Below, in pieces: positions 1 through 7,712 of a DNA stretch of 64,000 nt (positions within the stretch are counted from its first letter, which is position 1; every line of letters begins with the position of its first letter). This DNA comes from JBFGFX01 sp965232455 (GTDB lineage Bacteria; Pseudomonadota; Gammaproteobacteria; Steroidobacterales; Woeseiaceae): assembly GCA_965232455.1 (NCBI GenBank), contig OZ246981.1:2604001-2668000 (forward strand). Direction: 5' to 3'. A model generated the notes under the pieces. It did no database searches. It was given only the letters and a program-made list of their open reading frames with translations, and was not told the origin of the DNA. The position numbers and the translations under genes were made by a program.

Positions 1-678
1 CGGCACTGCGCCGCCGAATCCACGGGCCACGGCTCGCCGCTTCCGCACCTCGTGCACGGCGGCCCCGGGCGCGCCGGCGGCGGCGAAGAGCTGGGCGGCG
101 TCCGCGGCGTCCTGCACTACATGCAGCGCACGGCGCTGCAGGGGTCACCCGAAACGCTGTCGCGCATCGGCGGCCGCTGGATACCGGGAGGTGCGGAACA
201 CGAAACGGACGTGCATCCGTTCCGCAAGACCTTCGAGGCGCTGGAACTCGGCGACACCGTGCACACCGAGTCCCGAAAAATCACATTGGACGACATCAAC
301 CATTTCGCCGAATTCACCGGCGACACGTTTTATGCGCACATGGACGAAGACCATGCCGCCAAGAATCCGTTTTTCGACGGCCGCGTCGCGCACGGTTACC
401 TGATAGTATCGTTCGCCGCCGGTCTGTTCGTCGATCCCGACTTCGGCCCGGTGCTGGCGAACTACGGTGTGGACGACCTGCGGTTCGCGCAGCCGGTGTA
501 CGTCGGCGATGCGCTCAAAGTCCGGCTGACCTGCAAGCAGAAAACACTGCGCATCGACTCGGGTTACGGCGAAGTGCGCTGGGATACCGAGGTCACCAAT
601 CAAAACGACGAGATCGTCGCGAAGTACGACGTGCTGACGATGGTCGCCACCGACGAGCACTGGGCGTCGGTGCAGTAA
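1..678 (+). CDS. paaZ: PaaZ C-terminal part, oxepin-CoA hydrolase/enoyl hydratase domain (5' truncated by window)
   Basis: The reading frame is open from base 1, so the gene starts upstream and only about 225 C-terminal residues are seen. The first residues (HGGPGRAGGGEELGG, then HYMQRTALQGSPE) match the end of the aldehyde-dehydrogenase half of PaaZ. A MaoC-like hot-dog hydratase domain follows, with FTGDTFYAHMDED and RVAHGYLIVSFAAGLFVDP as its typical segments. PaaZ opens the oxepin-CoA ring and oxidises the resulting aldehyde in the cytoplasmic phenylacetyl-CoA catabolic pathway. A hairpin follows the stop codon. The nearby aryl-pyruvate oxidoreductase would supply phenylacetyl-CoA, so the context agrees. 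Family assignment is confident; the catalytic ALDH half is outside the window. Confidence 0.9.
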   Translation, partial: RHCAAESTGHGSPLPHLVHGGPGRAGGGEELGGVRGVLHYMQRTALQGSPETLSRIGGRWIPGGAEHETDVHPFRKTFEALELGDTVHTESRKITLDDINHFAEFTGDTFYAHMDEDHAAKNPFFDGRVAHGYLIVSFAAGLFVDPDFGPVLANYGVDDLRFAQPVYVGDALKVRLTCKQKTLRIDSGYGEVRWDTEVTNQNDEIVAKYDVLTMVATDEHWASVQ

Positions 679-707
679 CCGCCTCAGGAGCGACTGTCGG
701 TGGCCCT

Positions 708-735
708 GTAGGAACTCGTCCGGACGAGCTCCTGC
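708..735. repeat. REP-like hairpin after paaZ
   Basis: Two 13-base arms (708-720 and 723-735) pair almost completely around a CG centre, giving an aggaactcgtc/gacgagctcct type hairpin. It lies between two convergent genes and may act as a shared terminator, but has no U-tract. Related GGAGCCCGTC...GACGGGC hairpins occur at 22478, 44937 and 52557, so it probably belongs to a short dispersed REP-like family. Confidence 0.5.
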
Positions 736-752
736 AGCGAACGGACAGACGA

Positions 753-1232
753 TCAAAACGGCAGCGCGGTGTCGGCCTTGATCTCTTTCAGGACGATGTT
801 GGAGCGCACCTGGGAAACTCCGGGAAGTTTCAGTATGAAGTCCTCGAGAAAACGGTTGTAGGCGTCGATGTCCTCGGCGACCACTCTGAGATGATAGTCC
901 GCCTCCCCGCTGGTCGCGAAACACTCCAGAACCTCCGGATGCCGCCGCACCTCGCGGACGAAGTTTTCAACATGTTTTTGCTCGTGACGCACCAGTGAAA
1001 CCAGCGTCATCGACGACAGGTTGAAACCCGCCTTGCGCGGGCTCACGATCACGGCGTAGCGGTCGATGATGCCCGCCTCCTCCAGCGCGCGGACGCGCCG
1101 CCAGCAGGCGGAGCTCGACATGCCGATACGATCGGCGAGCTGTTGCATCGTGACGCGGCTGTCCTGCTGCAGCTCGGTGAGGATCGCCCGGTCCTTGCTA
1201 CTCAGAATGAAATTTTCGGTTTCTGAAGCCAT
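753..1232 (-). CDS. Lrp/AsnC family transcriptional regulator
   Basis: A 159-residue protein with the Lrp/AsnC layout: an N-terminal helix-turn-helix (LSSKDRAILTELQQDSRVTM, then QLADRIGMSSSACWRRVRALEEAGII) and a C-terminal RAM/AsnC effector domain ending in LPGVSQVRSNIVLKEIKADTALPF. It is divergent from the indolepyruvate oxidoreductase gene with a short shared intergenic region, the usual arrangement for a local regulator responding to an aromatic amino acid or its keto acid (inference). The start at MASETENF was chosen because it fits family length; an upstream in-frame ATG at 1250 would add six residues, and neither start has a clear ribosome binding site. Confidence 0.88.
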   Translation of the reverse strand: MASETENFILSSKDRAILTELQQDSRVTMQQLADRIGMSSSACWRRVRALEEAGIIDRYAVIVSPRKAGFNLSSMTLVSLVRHEQKHVENFVREVRRHPEVLECFATSGEADYHLRVVAEDIDAYNRFLEDFILKLPGVSQVRSNIVLKEIKADTALPF

Positions 1233-1379
1233 GGTGAGTTGCCATGCCATTTTGGTGGCTATTCCGGGTAATTGTACCGAAATCTACCGAAACTGTGGGC
1301 CAAATGGGTGCCGGTTTTCGGGTGAAAACTGCGATAATTATCGGTCTTGTCGCACCGTTTTCATCCCCACGGAGCTGCC
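1233..1379. promoter_or_regulatory. Divergent promoter region, Lrp gene / indolepyruvate oxidoreductase
   Basis: This 147-base intergenic region separates two divergent genes. It contains a close direct repeat (accgaaatct and accgaaactg near 1277-1296) and an A/T-rich segment, gcgataattatcgg, around 1330-1344 that could hold a -10 element for the plus-strand gene. Lrp-type regulators commonly bind such regions as multimers. No exact promoter is claimed. Confidence 0.4.
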
Positions 1380-4300
1380 ATGGCCATTGCTGCCAAACGC
1401 GCGCAAAGAGCACTCGACAATTACGCCCTCGACGACCGCTACAAGCAAGACTCGGGCAGGGTTCTCCTGACCGGCACCCAGGCGCTGGTCAAGCTGCCGC
1501 TGATGCAGCGGGCCCTCGACCGCGCGGCGGGCCTGAACACAGCCGGCTTCATCAGCGGCTACCGGGGTTCGCCGCTCGGCGCCTACGATCTGGAGCTCTG
1601 GCGCGCCAAACGGTTCCTGACGGAAAGCAACGTCGAATTCCTGCCCGCGGTCAACGAAGATCTCGCGGCAACCGCGATACACGGCACCCAGCAGGTCGAG
1701 GCCGACCCGAACCGCACGGTCGACGGCGTGTTCGGCATCTGGTACGGCAAGGGTCCGGGCGTCGACCGCGCCGGCGACGCCATGAAACACGGCAACGCCT
1801 ACGGCAGCTCGCCACACGGCGGCGTGCTGGTCGTGGCGGGCGACGACCACGGCTGCGTGTCCTCGTCGATGCCCCACCAGTCCGACGTCGCGTTCCTGAC
1901 CTGGTTGATGCCCAACCTGAATCCCGCCAGCGTCGCGGAATACCTCGAATTCGGCCTGTTCGGCATCGCGCTGAGCCGTTTCTCGGGCATGTGGGTGGGC
2001 TTCAAGGCGATTTCGGAAACCGTGGAATCCGCGATGTCGATCGAACTGCCGCCCCACCCGACCTTCACGACACCGGAGCGCTTCGAGCCGCCGCCCGACG
2101 GGCTGCACATTCGCTGGCCGGACTTCCCGGGGCCGCAGATCGAAGAACGCCTCGAAGCGAAAAAAGCCGCCACGCTGGCATTTGCCGAAGCCAACCCGAT
2201 CGACCGCAAGGTATTCGACGTCCCGGACGCGCGTTACGGCATCGTGACGACGGGCAAGGGGCATCTGGACCTGATGGAAGCGCTACGGCTACTGGGCATC
2301 GACAAGCGGGAGGCCCACCGTCTCGGCCTGGACGTGTACAAGGTCGGCATGGTCTGGCCGCTGGCGCACGACTCGGCGCTCGATTTCGTGCGCGGCAAGC
2401 GCGAAGTGCTCGTCGTCGAGGAAAAGCGCGGCCTCATCGAAAGCCAGTTCAAGGAGTACTTTTACGACTACCCGGGCCGCAAACCCGAGCGCATGGTCGG
2501 CAAGGAAGATGAACGCGGTGAGTCTCTGGTGCCCTGGACCGGTGAGCTTTCGCCCATTCAGCTGGCGGGCATCGTGGCGCGCCGGCTCGACTTCACCGGC
2601 GTGACGAAACGCTTGAGCGAACGCGCCGACGCCCTGCGGCCCCGCGACCTCAACGTCATCGATATCAGCGGCGCCACCCGCACCCCTTACTACTGCTCGG
2701 GCTGCCCGCACAACACGTCGACAAAAGTACCCGAGGGCTCTCAGGCGCTCGCCGGTATCGGCTGCCATTTTATGGCGAGCTGGATGGACCGGGAAACGGA
2801 CGGACTGATCCAGATGGGCGGCGAAGGCGTCAACTGGATTACCCGATCGATGTTCAACGGCGGTCGGCACGTGTTTCAGAACCTGGGTGATGGCACCTAC
2901 TTCCATTCGGGTTCGCTCGCGATCCGCCAGGCCCTGGCGGCAAAAACGAACATCACGTTCAAGATCCTGTTCAACGACGCCGTGGCGATGACCGGCGGTC
3001 AACCCGTGGACGGACCGATCAGCGTGCAGGCGATTGCACACTCCGTTCGCGCGGAGGGGGTCGAGAGGATCGCGCTGGTGTCCGACGAGCCGGAGCTGTA
3101 CTCGGCCGGCGAATTCCCGGCCGGCACGACGATTTCACACCGCCGCGAGCTGGACGCGTTACAGCGGGAGCTGCGCGAGATCCCCGGCGTCACGATCTTG
3201 ATTTACGCGCAAACCTGCGCCACGGAGAAACGCCGCCGGCGCAAACGCGGCACGCTCGAAGACCCGAAAAAGTTCGCCGTCATCAACGATCTCGTCTGCG
3301 AGGGCTGCGGCGACTGCTCGGTGGAATCGAACTGCCTGTCGGTGATCCCCAAAGAGACGCCGTTCGGTCGCAAGCGTCAGATCGACCAGCACAGCTGCAA
3401 CAAGGACTTCTCCTGCGTCAACGGTTTTTGCCCGAGTTTCGTCACGGTCGAGGGTGCCGACTACCGGCCGCGACATTCGGAAGACGGGGACCGCTACCCG
3501 GCGCGGCGCGTTGCGGCGCTGGAGCACCCGTCGCTGCCGCCGATCAATGAGAGTTACGACGTGCTGGTCACCGGCGTCGGCGGCACCGGCGTCATCACGG
3601 TCGGAGCGCTGATCACGATGGCCGCGCACCTGGAGGGCAAGGGCGCCAGCGCGCTGGACTTCATGGGATTCGCGCAAAAATTCGGGCCGGTGCTGAGTTA
3701 CCTCCGCATCGCCGACGCGCCCGAAGACCTCAACCAGGTGCGCATCGACGACGGCCGGGCGGACGCGTTGATTGGCTGCGATCTGGTCGTCAGCTCCTCG
3801 CCCAAGGCATCTCGCACCTATAGCACGGAGCTTACCCGTGCCGTACTGAACACGAATGAAATTGCGACCGCGGACTTCGTGCGCAACCCTGACGCGAACA
3901 TGCACGCCGGCCGGCGCGTCCGGGAGATACGCCGGGCCGTGGGCGACGACCGGCTTTCGCTCATCGACGCGAATCGCCTCGCGGTCGAGTTTCTGGGCGA
4001 CACGATATACGCCAACGTTCTGATGCTCGGCTTCGCCTGGCAGCACGGGCTGCTGCCGCTGTCGCTCGAGGCCATCGAAAAGGCGATCGAGCTGAACGGC
4101 GTCAAAGTCGACGACAATCTGCGGGCGTTCGGTCTCGGCCGGCTCGCGGCTGCCGATCCGGCGCTGCTGGATTCGACGCACGCCTCCGGCGAAGCGCACG
4201 ACGAAACGCTGCAACAGAGCATCGAGCGTCGCGTGGAATTCCTCGCGCAATATCAGGACGACGCACTGGCGAAGAGATTTCGCGACCTCGTCGAGCGCGT

Positions 4301-4859
4301 CCGGCGAGCCGAAGAAACGCTCGGCCCGCGGGACGATTTACCGCTGACCGCCGCGGTCGTGCGCGCGTACTTCAAGACGCTGGCCTACAAAGACGAATAC
4401 GAGGTCGCGCGGCTGCACGTCGAGTCTGCATTTCTAAACGGACTGCGCAAGGACTTCGGCGACTCGGCCAGGCTGCGCTTCCACCTCGCACCGCCGCTCT
4501 TGCCTGCGAAGCTCGATGCCCGCGGCCGGCCGCGGAAAAAGGAGTTCGGCGCCTGGATCGTTCCGCTGTTCCGCCTGCTTGCCAAGATGCGCCGCCTGCG
4601 CGGTACGGCCTTCGACGTTTTCGGCTACACGCAGGAGCGCAGAATGGAGCGCACGCTGATCGGCGAATTCGAGGAAACCGTCGACACGCTGCTGTCCGCG
4701 CTGACCGCCGATAACGCTGCCGCCGCCGAGGCCATCGTTCGTCTGTACCTGCAGATTCGCGGTTACGGTCCCGTGAAAGAAGAATCGTTGCACCGCATCC
4801 GGCCGAAAATTCAGCGCAAGCTCGGCGAGTTCGTTGCCGTTAACCGGCAGGCCGCCTAG
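1380..4859 (+). CDS. Indolepyruvate:ferredoxin oxidoreductase, fused alpha/gamma-type, DUF6537 C-terminus
   Basis: The enzyme oxidatively decarboxylates indolepyruvate or phenylpyruvate to the arylacetyl-CoA, reducing ferredoxin (family knowledge). The 1159-residue chain has an N-terminal pyruvate-oxidoreductase-type domain, a TPP-binding region near residue 459 (GIGCHFMASWMD, then QMGGEGVNW), cysteine clusters near 640 (CEGCGDCSVESNC) and 672 (CNKDFSCVNGFC) for iron-sulfur clusters, and a gamma-type domain from about 733 (GVGGTGVITVGA). The long C-terminal part matches the DUF6537 region found in fused bacterial versions. The ATG at 1380 is preceded by GGAG; an upstream frame-open ATG at 1347 has no such signal. 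With paaZ next door this fits phenylalanine/tryptophan degradation through arylacetyl-CoA. Confidence 0.92.
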   Translation: MAIAAKRAQRALDNYALDDRYKQDSGRVLLTGTQALVKLPLMQRALDRAAGLNTAGFISGYRGSPLGAYDLELWRAKRFLTESNVEFLPAVNEDLAATAIHGTQQVEADPNRTVDGVFGIWYGKGPGVDRAGDAMKHGNAYGSSPHGGVLVVAGDDHGCVSSSMPHQSDVAFLTWLMPNLNPASVAEYLEFGLFGIALSRFSGMWVGFKAISETVESAMSIELPPHPTFTTPERFEPPPDGLHIRWPDFPGPQIEERLEAKKAATLAFAEANPIDRKVFDVPDARYGIVTTGKGHLDLMEALRLLGIDKREAHRLGLDVYKVGMVWPLAHDSALDFVRGKREVLVVEEKRGLIESQFKEYFYDYPGRKPERMVGKEDERGESLVPWTGELSPIQLAGIVARRLDFTGVTKRLSERADALRPRDLNVIDISGATRTPYYCSGCPHNTSTKVPEGSQALAGIGCHFMASWMDRETDGLIQMGGEGVNWITRSMFNGGRHVFQNLGDGTYFHSGSLAIRQALAAKTNITFKILFNDAVAMTGGQPVDGPISVQAIAHSVRAEGVERIALVSDEPELYSAGEFPAGTTISHRRELDALQRELREIPGVTILIYAQTCATEKRRRRKRGTLEDPKKFAVINDLVCEGCGDCSVESNCLSVIPKETPFGRKRQIDQHSCNKDFSCVNGFCPSFVTVEGADYRPRHSEDGDRYPARRVAALEHPSLPPINESYDVLVTGVGGTGVITVGALITMAAHLEGKGASALDFMGFAQKFGPVLSYLRIADAPEDLNQVRIDDGRADALIGCDLVVSSSPKASRTYSTELTRAVLNTNEIATADFVRNPDANMHAGRRVREIRRAVGDDRLSLIDANRLAVEFLGDTIYANVLMLGFAWQHGLLPLSLEAIEKAIELNGVKVDDNLRAFGLGRLAAADPALLDSTHASGEAHDETLQQSIERRVEFLAQYQDDALAKRFRDLVERVRRAEETLGPRDDLPLTAAVVRAYFKTLAYKDEYEVARLHVESAFLNGLRKDFGDSARLRFHLAPPLLPAKLDARGRPRKKEFGAWIVPLFRLLAKMRRLRGTAFDVFGYTQERRMERTLIGEFEETVDTLLSALTADNAAAAEAIVRLYLQIRGYGPVKEESLHRIRPKIQRKLGEFVAVNRQAA

Positions 4860-4874
4860 CAGGCAACCTCTGTG

Positions 4875-4946
4875 TAAAAGGGGTCGGGTTTATTTTCTGC
4901 ATCGCGTCGAACGCCGCGATGCAGAAAATAAACCCGACCCCTTTTA
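4875..4946. repeat. Perfect 32-bp-arm inverted repeat
   Basis: Arms 4875-4906 and 4915-4946 are exact reverse complements around an 8-base loop. The arm starts taaaaggggtcgggttt. The right end carries a tandem 13-base duplication (gaccccttttagg at 4936-4948 and again at 4949-4961). Motifs of the ggggtcgggttta kind are common in dispersed palindromic elements of gammaproteobacteria, often with REP-associated transposases, but none is encoded here. It marks the left edge of the A/T-richer island. Confidence 0.8.
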
Positions 4947-4970
4947 GGGACCCCTTTTAGGAAATCCCGG

Positions 4971-5005
4971 TCGCCGCCGGCTTGCCTTGCGCGGGCCGGC
5001 GGCGA
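4971..5005 (+). terminator. Possible terminator downstream of the oxidoreductase
   Basis: An exact 11-bp GC-rich stem (tcgccgccggc / gccggcggcga) with a 13-base loop is followed within eight bases by gttttcc. It is the second strong hairpin after the oxidoreductase stop codon. The U-tract is short, so this is a moderate call. Confidence 0.45.
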
Positions 5006-5073
5006 TGCTCGTTTTCCTTCCGTTTACGAATACGCGCGATCCATTAGGCGGCGCACGTGCTGCACCAACATGG

Positions 5074-5400
5074 CTAGTCCTCGCCGTCCGTTTTGTTCTT
5101 GAGGTCGAAGTAGGCAAGGAGCAGGTTCGACGTGTCATCAATTGAGCGTTCGGCCTTGCGCAGTTGTTTGGTGTGGTCCGCAATCGCGGAGTACGGCCTC
5201 GGATTCCCGTCATGCTCCGCACCGGACATAGGGCCAGGGCGGTAGACGCCCTTCTCCCCCCTGACCTGTTCGTCCATTCGCGGCATGAAGGGTGAGTGGT
5301 GCCTGGTGTCGCTTGCGGTATCGAGCGGATAAACCGCGCAACCGGCCAAGTGTATTCGCGATGCTTGAGCGGTTTTTCTCGAGTCGCTGTCAAGCTGCAT
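5074..5400 (-). CDS. Small hypothetical protein, island gene
   Basis: A frame of up to 108 residues that I do not recognise. The C-terminal two thirds look protein-like (MPRMDEQVRGEKGVYRPGPM, then QLRKAERSIDDTSNLLLAYF, with a charged tail). An internal LAGCAVYP resembles a lipobox, but the residues before it are not hydrophobic, so either it is coincidental or an upstream signal sequence has decayed by frameshift. The start may be at 5400, or at the inner ATGs at 5286/5277; none has a clear ribosome binding site. It is the leftmost gene of the A/T-richer island. Confidence 0.35.
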   Translation of the reverse strand: MQLDSDSRKTAQASRIHLAGCAVYPLDTASDTRHHSPFMPRMDEQVRGEKGVYRPGPMSGAEHDGNPRPYSAIADHTKQLRKAERSIDDTSNLLLAYFDLKNKTDGED

Positions 5401-5484
5401 TTCGGGGGTTTGTACGTCGTTATTCGGAGTACTTGCGGTGTTCGTTGCGGGCGTTCAGTCGATCGAAACGGCGTCATCTTCAAC

Positions 5485-5506
5485 GCCTCAGATCGGCCAG
5501 AACAGG
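5485..5506. repeat. Repeat tail motif 3' of the 5542-5910 gene
   Basis: The stretch gcctcagatcggccagaaca matches the end of repeat A (ctcagaNcggccaNaa) seen at 7683, 9220 and 11257 and the single motif near 10437. Like them it lies within about 35 bases of the stop codon of a minus-strand gene. The rest of the 109-base repeat is not recognisable here. Confidence 0.5.
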
Positions 5507-5541
5507 ACACTCAATTTATCCCCGGCGGTATCGACAACTAG

Positions 5542-5910
5542 CTAGTTTCTTGGCTCGCAACAGATGATCGACCATTCAGAAGATTCTTCATCGTCGGACA
5601 AATGCGTGGTCGACCAAATTGGCGACGCTACGTATCGCCTGCCGTTCGATGTATGAATCTCTACATCATAGGTATTCATCCAGCTCGGACCAGACTCGAC
5701 TTCGTATCCTGTTCTGATGTCTTTGGAAAACCGTGCAAAATCAAATGTTTCACTACTGCCGACGTCTTCGTTTAGGAAACGAAGATTCGACCGTTCCTGA
5801 CCAGCTAGGTACGCATCGATCGCTATCCGCACTGCCGAAGCAGCGTCACCGCGAACTTGTGCCTCGTAGACCAGGAAACCTACTACAGCCGCGACTCCGA
5901 GGGCGAGCAC
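5542..5910 (-). CDS. Small membrane-anchored hypothetical protein
   Basis: 122 residues with one N-terminal hydrophobic segment (LALGVAAVVGFLVYEAQV) and an acidic, probably periplasmic remainder containing FLNEDVGSSETFDFARFSKD and a C-terminal SEWSIICCEP. No family recognised. The GTG start at 5910 is the only reasonable one; the frame upstream adds TILVRSTLI, extending the membrane helix, before a stop, so the true start could use a non-standard codon slightly upstream. Both the gene and its flanks are A/T-richer than the rest of the window. Confidence 0.5.
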   Translation of the reverse strand: MLALGVAAVVGFLVYEAQVRGDAASAVRIAIDAYLAGQERSNLRFLNEDVGSSETFDFARFSKDIRTGYEVESGPSWMNTYDVEIHTSNGRRYVASPIWSTTHLSDDEESSEWSIICCEPRN

Positions 5911-5968
5911 GATCAGAGTTGAACGAACTAGGATTGTTTAACTCCCTTTTCTGCCTCTAGCGTACGAT

Positions 5969-6065
5969 CCGGTCTGGGCAGCTGCTTTAAGTCACCAATA
6001 GCTGGCGGTCATGGTACCAGCTAACCGGCAGCTACTGGTGACTTAAAGCAGTCGCCCGAGACCGG
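5969..6065. repeat. Imperfect inverted repeat, about 36-base arms
   Basis: Left arm 5969-6004 and right arm 6029-6065 are reverse complements with only a few mismatches or indels (central shared part tgctttaagtcacca). The 24-base loop holds gcggtcatggtaccagctaa, a segment that recurs with two changes at 9089-9113. It looks like a small non-coding palindromic element between the divergent genes at 5910 and 6132. Confidence 0.65.
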
Positions 6066-6131
6066 AGCGAACAGGGATTCTGAGGTAGAATCCTAGCTTA
6101 TGTTGAACAGCCTCTTGCAACGAGTTACGAA

Positions 6132-6941
6132 GTGGTTGAGCTGACTCCTGACGAAGAACAGGCTTTCGGCAAGCCCCAACAAGATGTGAGTTTTTATGAT
6201 CGTCATGCTTTGAAGTCTGCAGCTCAGAAATTCTTACGGGCTGACCAAATACCGGAATACCTCGCTGCTGTTGCACGTTTCGCACTTGCGCATGAACGAT
6301 CTTCCAAGCCACATGACCAGAAGGCCCGCGCCTGGGAAACCGCGGCCATGACTGCTGCTAAGTATGGTCAGCCATGTGCCCAGATGTATGGTCACGCCGC
6401 AGATCACATCGCTAGGGACGGCTCACCGGATCGGGCCGCAATACTTTTCGAACTAGCGGCAGACAATGCAATTGCCGAGGGTTTGGCTGGGCCGGTTCTT
6501 GTGACTTACCTTCGACAGGCCCGTCAGACCTTCGACCTATCTGGGAACGGAGCCGATGCTGCCCGTCTCTTTGTCCGGGAAAAGGATGCCGAATTTAGGA
6601 ACACACCATGGCCACAGAAAGCATGGTTACTCGTATTCAAGATTGTTTCCGGATACGGCGAGTCTCCTCGGCGCGTTGCATTTTCAGCGATGCTCATGGT
6701 TGCACTCTGCGCGGCCGCATACCGAGTTACTGGTGTGATCTCAAATCTGGACGGCACGACAGTCTATTCTACTTGGACGAGCATCTACTTCTCCCTGGTC
6801 ACCTTTACCACCTTGGGATACGGCGATTACTCGCCGCCGGCAGGGCTCGGTCGTTTCGTCGCCAGTGTTGAAGCTGTCAGCGGCTTGCTCTTTATGAGTC
6901 TCTACTTGGTGACGTTCGTGCGCAAATACGGCCGCAAGTAG
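6132..6941 (+). CDS. Two-TM potassium channel with N-terminal helical solenoid
   Basis: The C-terminal third is an Ion_trans_2-type pore: first membrane helix at about residues 181-201, pore loop with selectivity filter TTLGYGDY near residue 226, second helix at about 244-264. The filter contains GYGD, typical of potassium channels, so potassium flux across the inner membrane is likely. The first 150 residues are cytoplasmic and rich in alanine-based helices (YLAAVARFALAHERS, QMYGHAADHIARDG, RAAILFELAADNAIAEG), resembling a TPR or alpha-SNAP-like solenoid. No RCK/TrkA domain is present. The GTG at 6132 is the first plausible start. It is the only plus-strand gene of the 5-12.4 kb island. Confidence 0.85.
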   Translation: MVELTPDEEQAFGKPQQDVSFYDRHALKSAAQKFLRADQIPEYLAAVARFALAHERSSKPHDQKARAWETAAMTAAKYGQPCAQMYGHAADHIARDGSPDRAAILFELAADNAIAEGLAGPVLVTYLRQARQTFDLSGNGADAARLFVREKDAEFRNTPWPQKAWLLVFKIVSGYGESPRRVAFSAMLMVALCAAAYRVTGVISNLDGTTVYSTWTSIYFSLVTFTTLGYGDYSPPAGLGRFVASVEAVSGLLFMSLYLVTFVRKYGRK

Positions 6942-6943
6942 AA

Positions 6944-7039
6944 ACTGTCTGACATGGTCAGTGTCGGTTTTTCCCAGTAGCGGTCACTGAGGTCACTCGT
7001 AATTCGATTGGACAACGGGCAAAAAACGGCCACAAGCGG
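6944..7039. repeat. Dispersed repeat B, copy 1
   Basis: A 96-base element matching 9666-9760 at roughly nine positions in ten over its whole length, with one single-base gap. It includes the shared blocks gtcggttttt, aggtcactcg, aattcgattg and acaacgggcaaaaaacggcc. It ends directly at the stop codon of the minus-strand gene 7040-7489, so it lies immediately 3' of that gene. Confidence 0.85.
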
Positions 7040-7489
7040 TCACCCGTTACCGCGTTCCTTGCGTCCGCCGAAAAATACCGTGGCCAAAGGCAGGAATAAC
7101 CAGAGCGCGAAATACATCGGAACATGCATGATGTGTGGCGGCAAAACGCTCACGCGGAGGTCACTCCAAAACCCGGGGCCATAGTCGAACATCAAACTCG
7201 ACAGCAAGACCATCACACAAACAGTCAGAAAGCCTTGAAGGAAATATTTGCTGGTTAAGAGTCGTGCGAGTACATAGCCGACAAGGGCCGCACTAATTGC
7301 CACGGCTGGAACCGTCGTTACGAGCGACAGAAAAATGAAGCCGAGCACATTGTGTTCCTGCATGAACGGAACAAACCAGCTTGGCGCGCCAATAGCTGCC
7401 GCTATGCCGACCAGGTTGCTGTAGAGGAAGTAGTAGATTATTCCTGCACCAATAACAACAGCTGCGCTTCTCTTTAGACCACTTTCCAT
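7040..7489 (-). CDS. Hypothetical four-TM membrane protein
   Basis: 149 residues from the ATG at 7489, which has a good AAGGA ribosome binding site seven bases upstream; the frame extends to 7525 but that start has no such signal. At least four hydrophobic segments are visible (AAVVIGAGIIYYFLYSNLVG; LGFIFLSLVTTVPAVAISAA; QGFLTVCVMVLLSSLMF; MYFALWLFLPLATVFFGG). No family or catalytic motif recognised. Repeat B abuts its 3' end and repeat A lies upstream of its 5' end. Confidence 0.65.
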   Translation of the reverse strand: MESGLKRSAAVVIGAGIIYYFLYSNLVGIAAAIGAPSWFVPFMQEHNVLGFIFLSLVTTVPAVAISAALVGYVLARLLTSKYFLQGFLTVCVMVLLSSLMFDYGPGFWSDLRVSVLPPHIMHVPMYFALWLFLPLATVFFGGRKERGNG

Positions 7490-7585
7490 TGAGATTCCTT
7501 GCGCTGAAATCGACCAGTCCGCCACCGGCGCTTTGGGTCAATAGCAGAAATTATAGCTCATGAACTGCGACCAGCTGCTTTGCAG

Positions 7586-7694
7586 TGTATTCCAGCCGCT
7601 CCGAGACGTTTCCGCGGAAACGTCGTCTACGAACGTCAGCTCTTCCGGTTAGCAGCCGTTCGTGCATCTTACTGGCGACCGGCTCAGAACGGCC
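7586..7694. repeat. Dispersed repeat A, copy 1
   Basis: A 109-base element with copies of exactly the same length at 9123-9231 and 11161-11269, differing from them at roughly five to seven positions. Its centre is the perfect 20-bp palindrome gacgtttccgcggaaacgtc. Similarity to the third copy continues upstream to about 7530 (ttatagctcatgaactgcga). It ends 18 bases before the stop codon of the minus-strand gene 7713-8258. Confidence 0.9.
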
Positions 7695-7712
7695 AGAAGC
7701 GCCCGGATCAGA

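Noticed and set aside
5300..5345. Lipoprotein signal in the 5074-5400 gene
   Set aside because: LAGC is present but is not preceded by a hydrophobic stretch in this or neighbouring frames.
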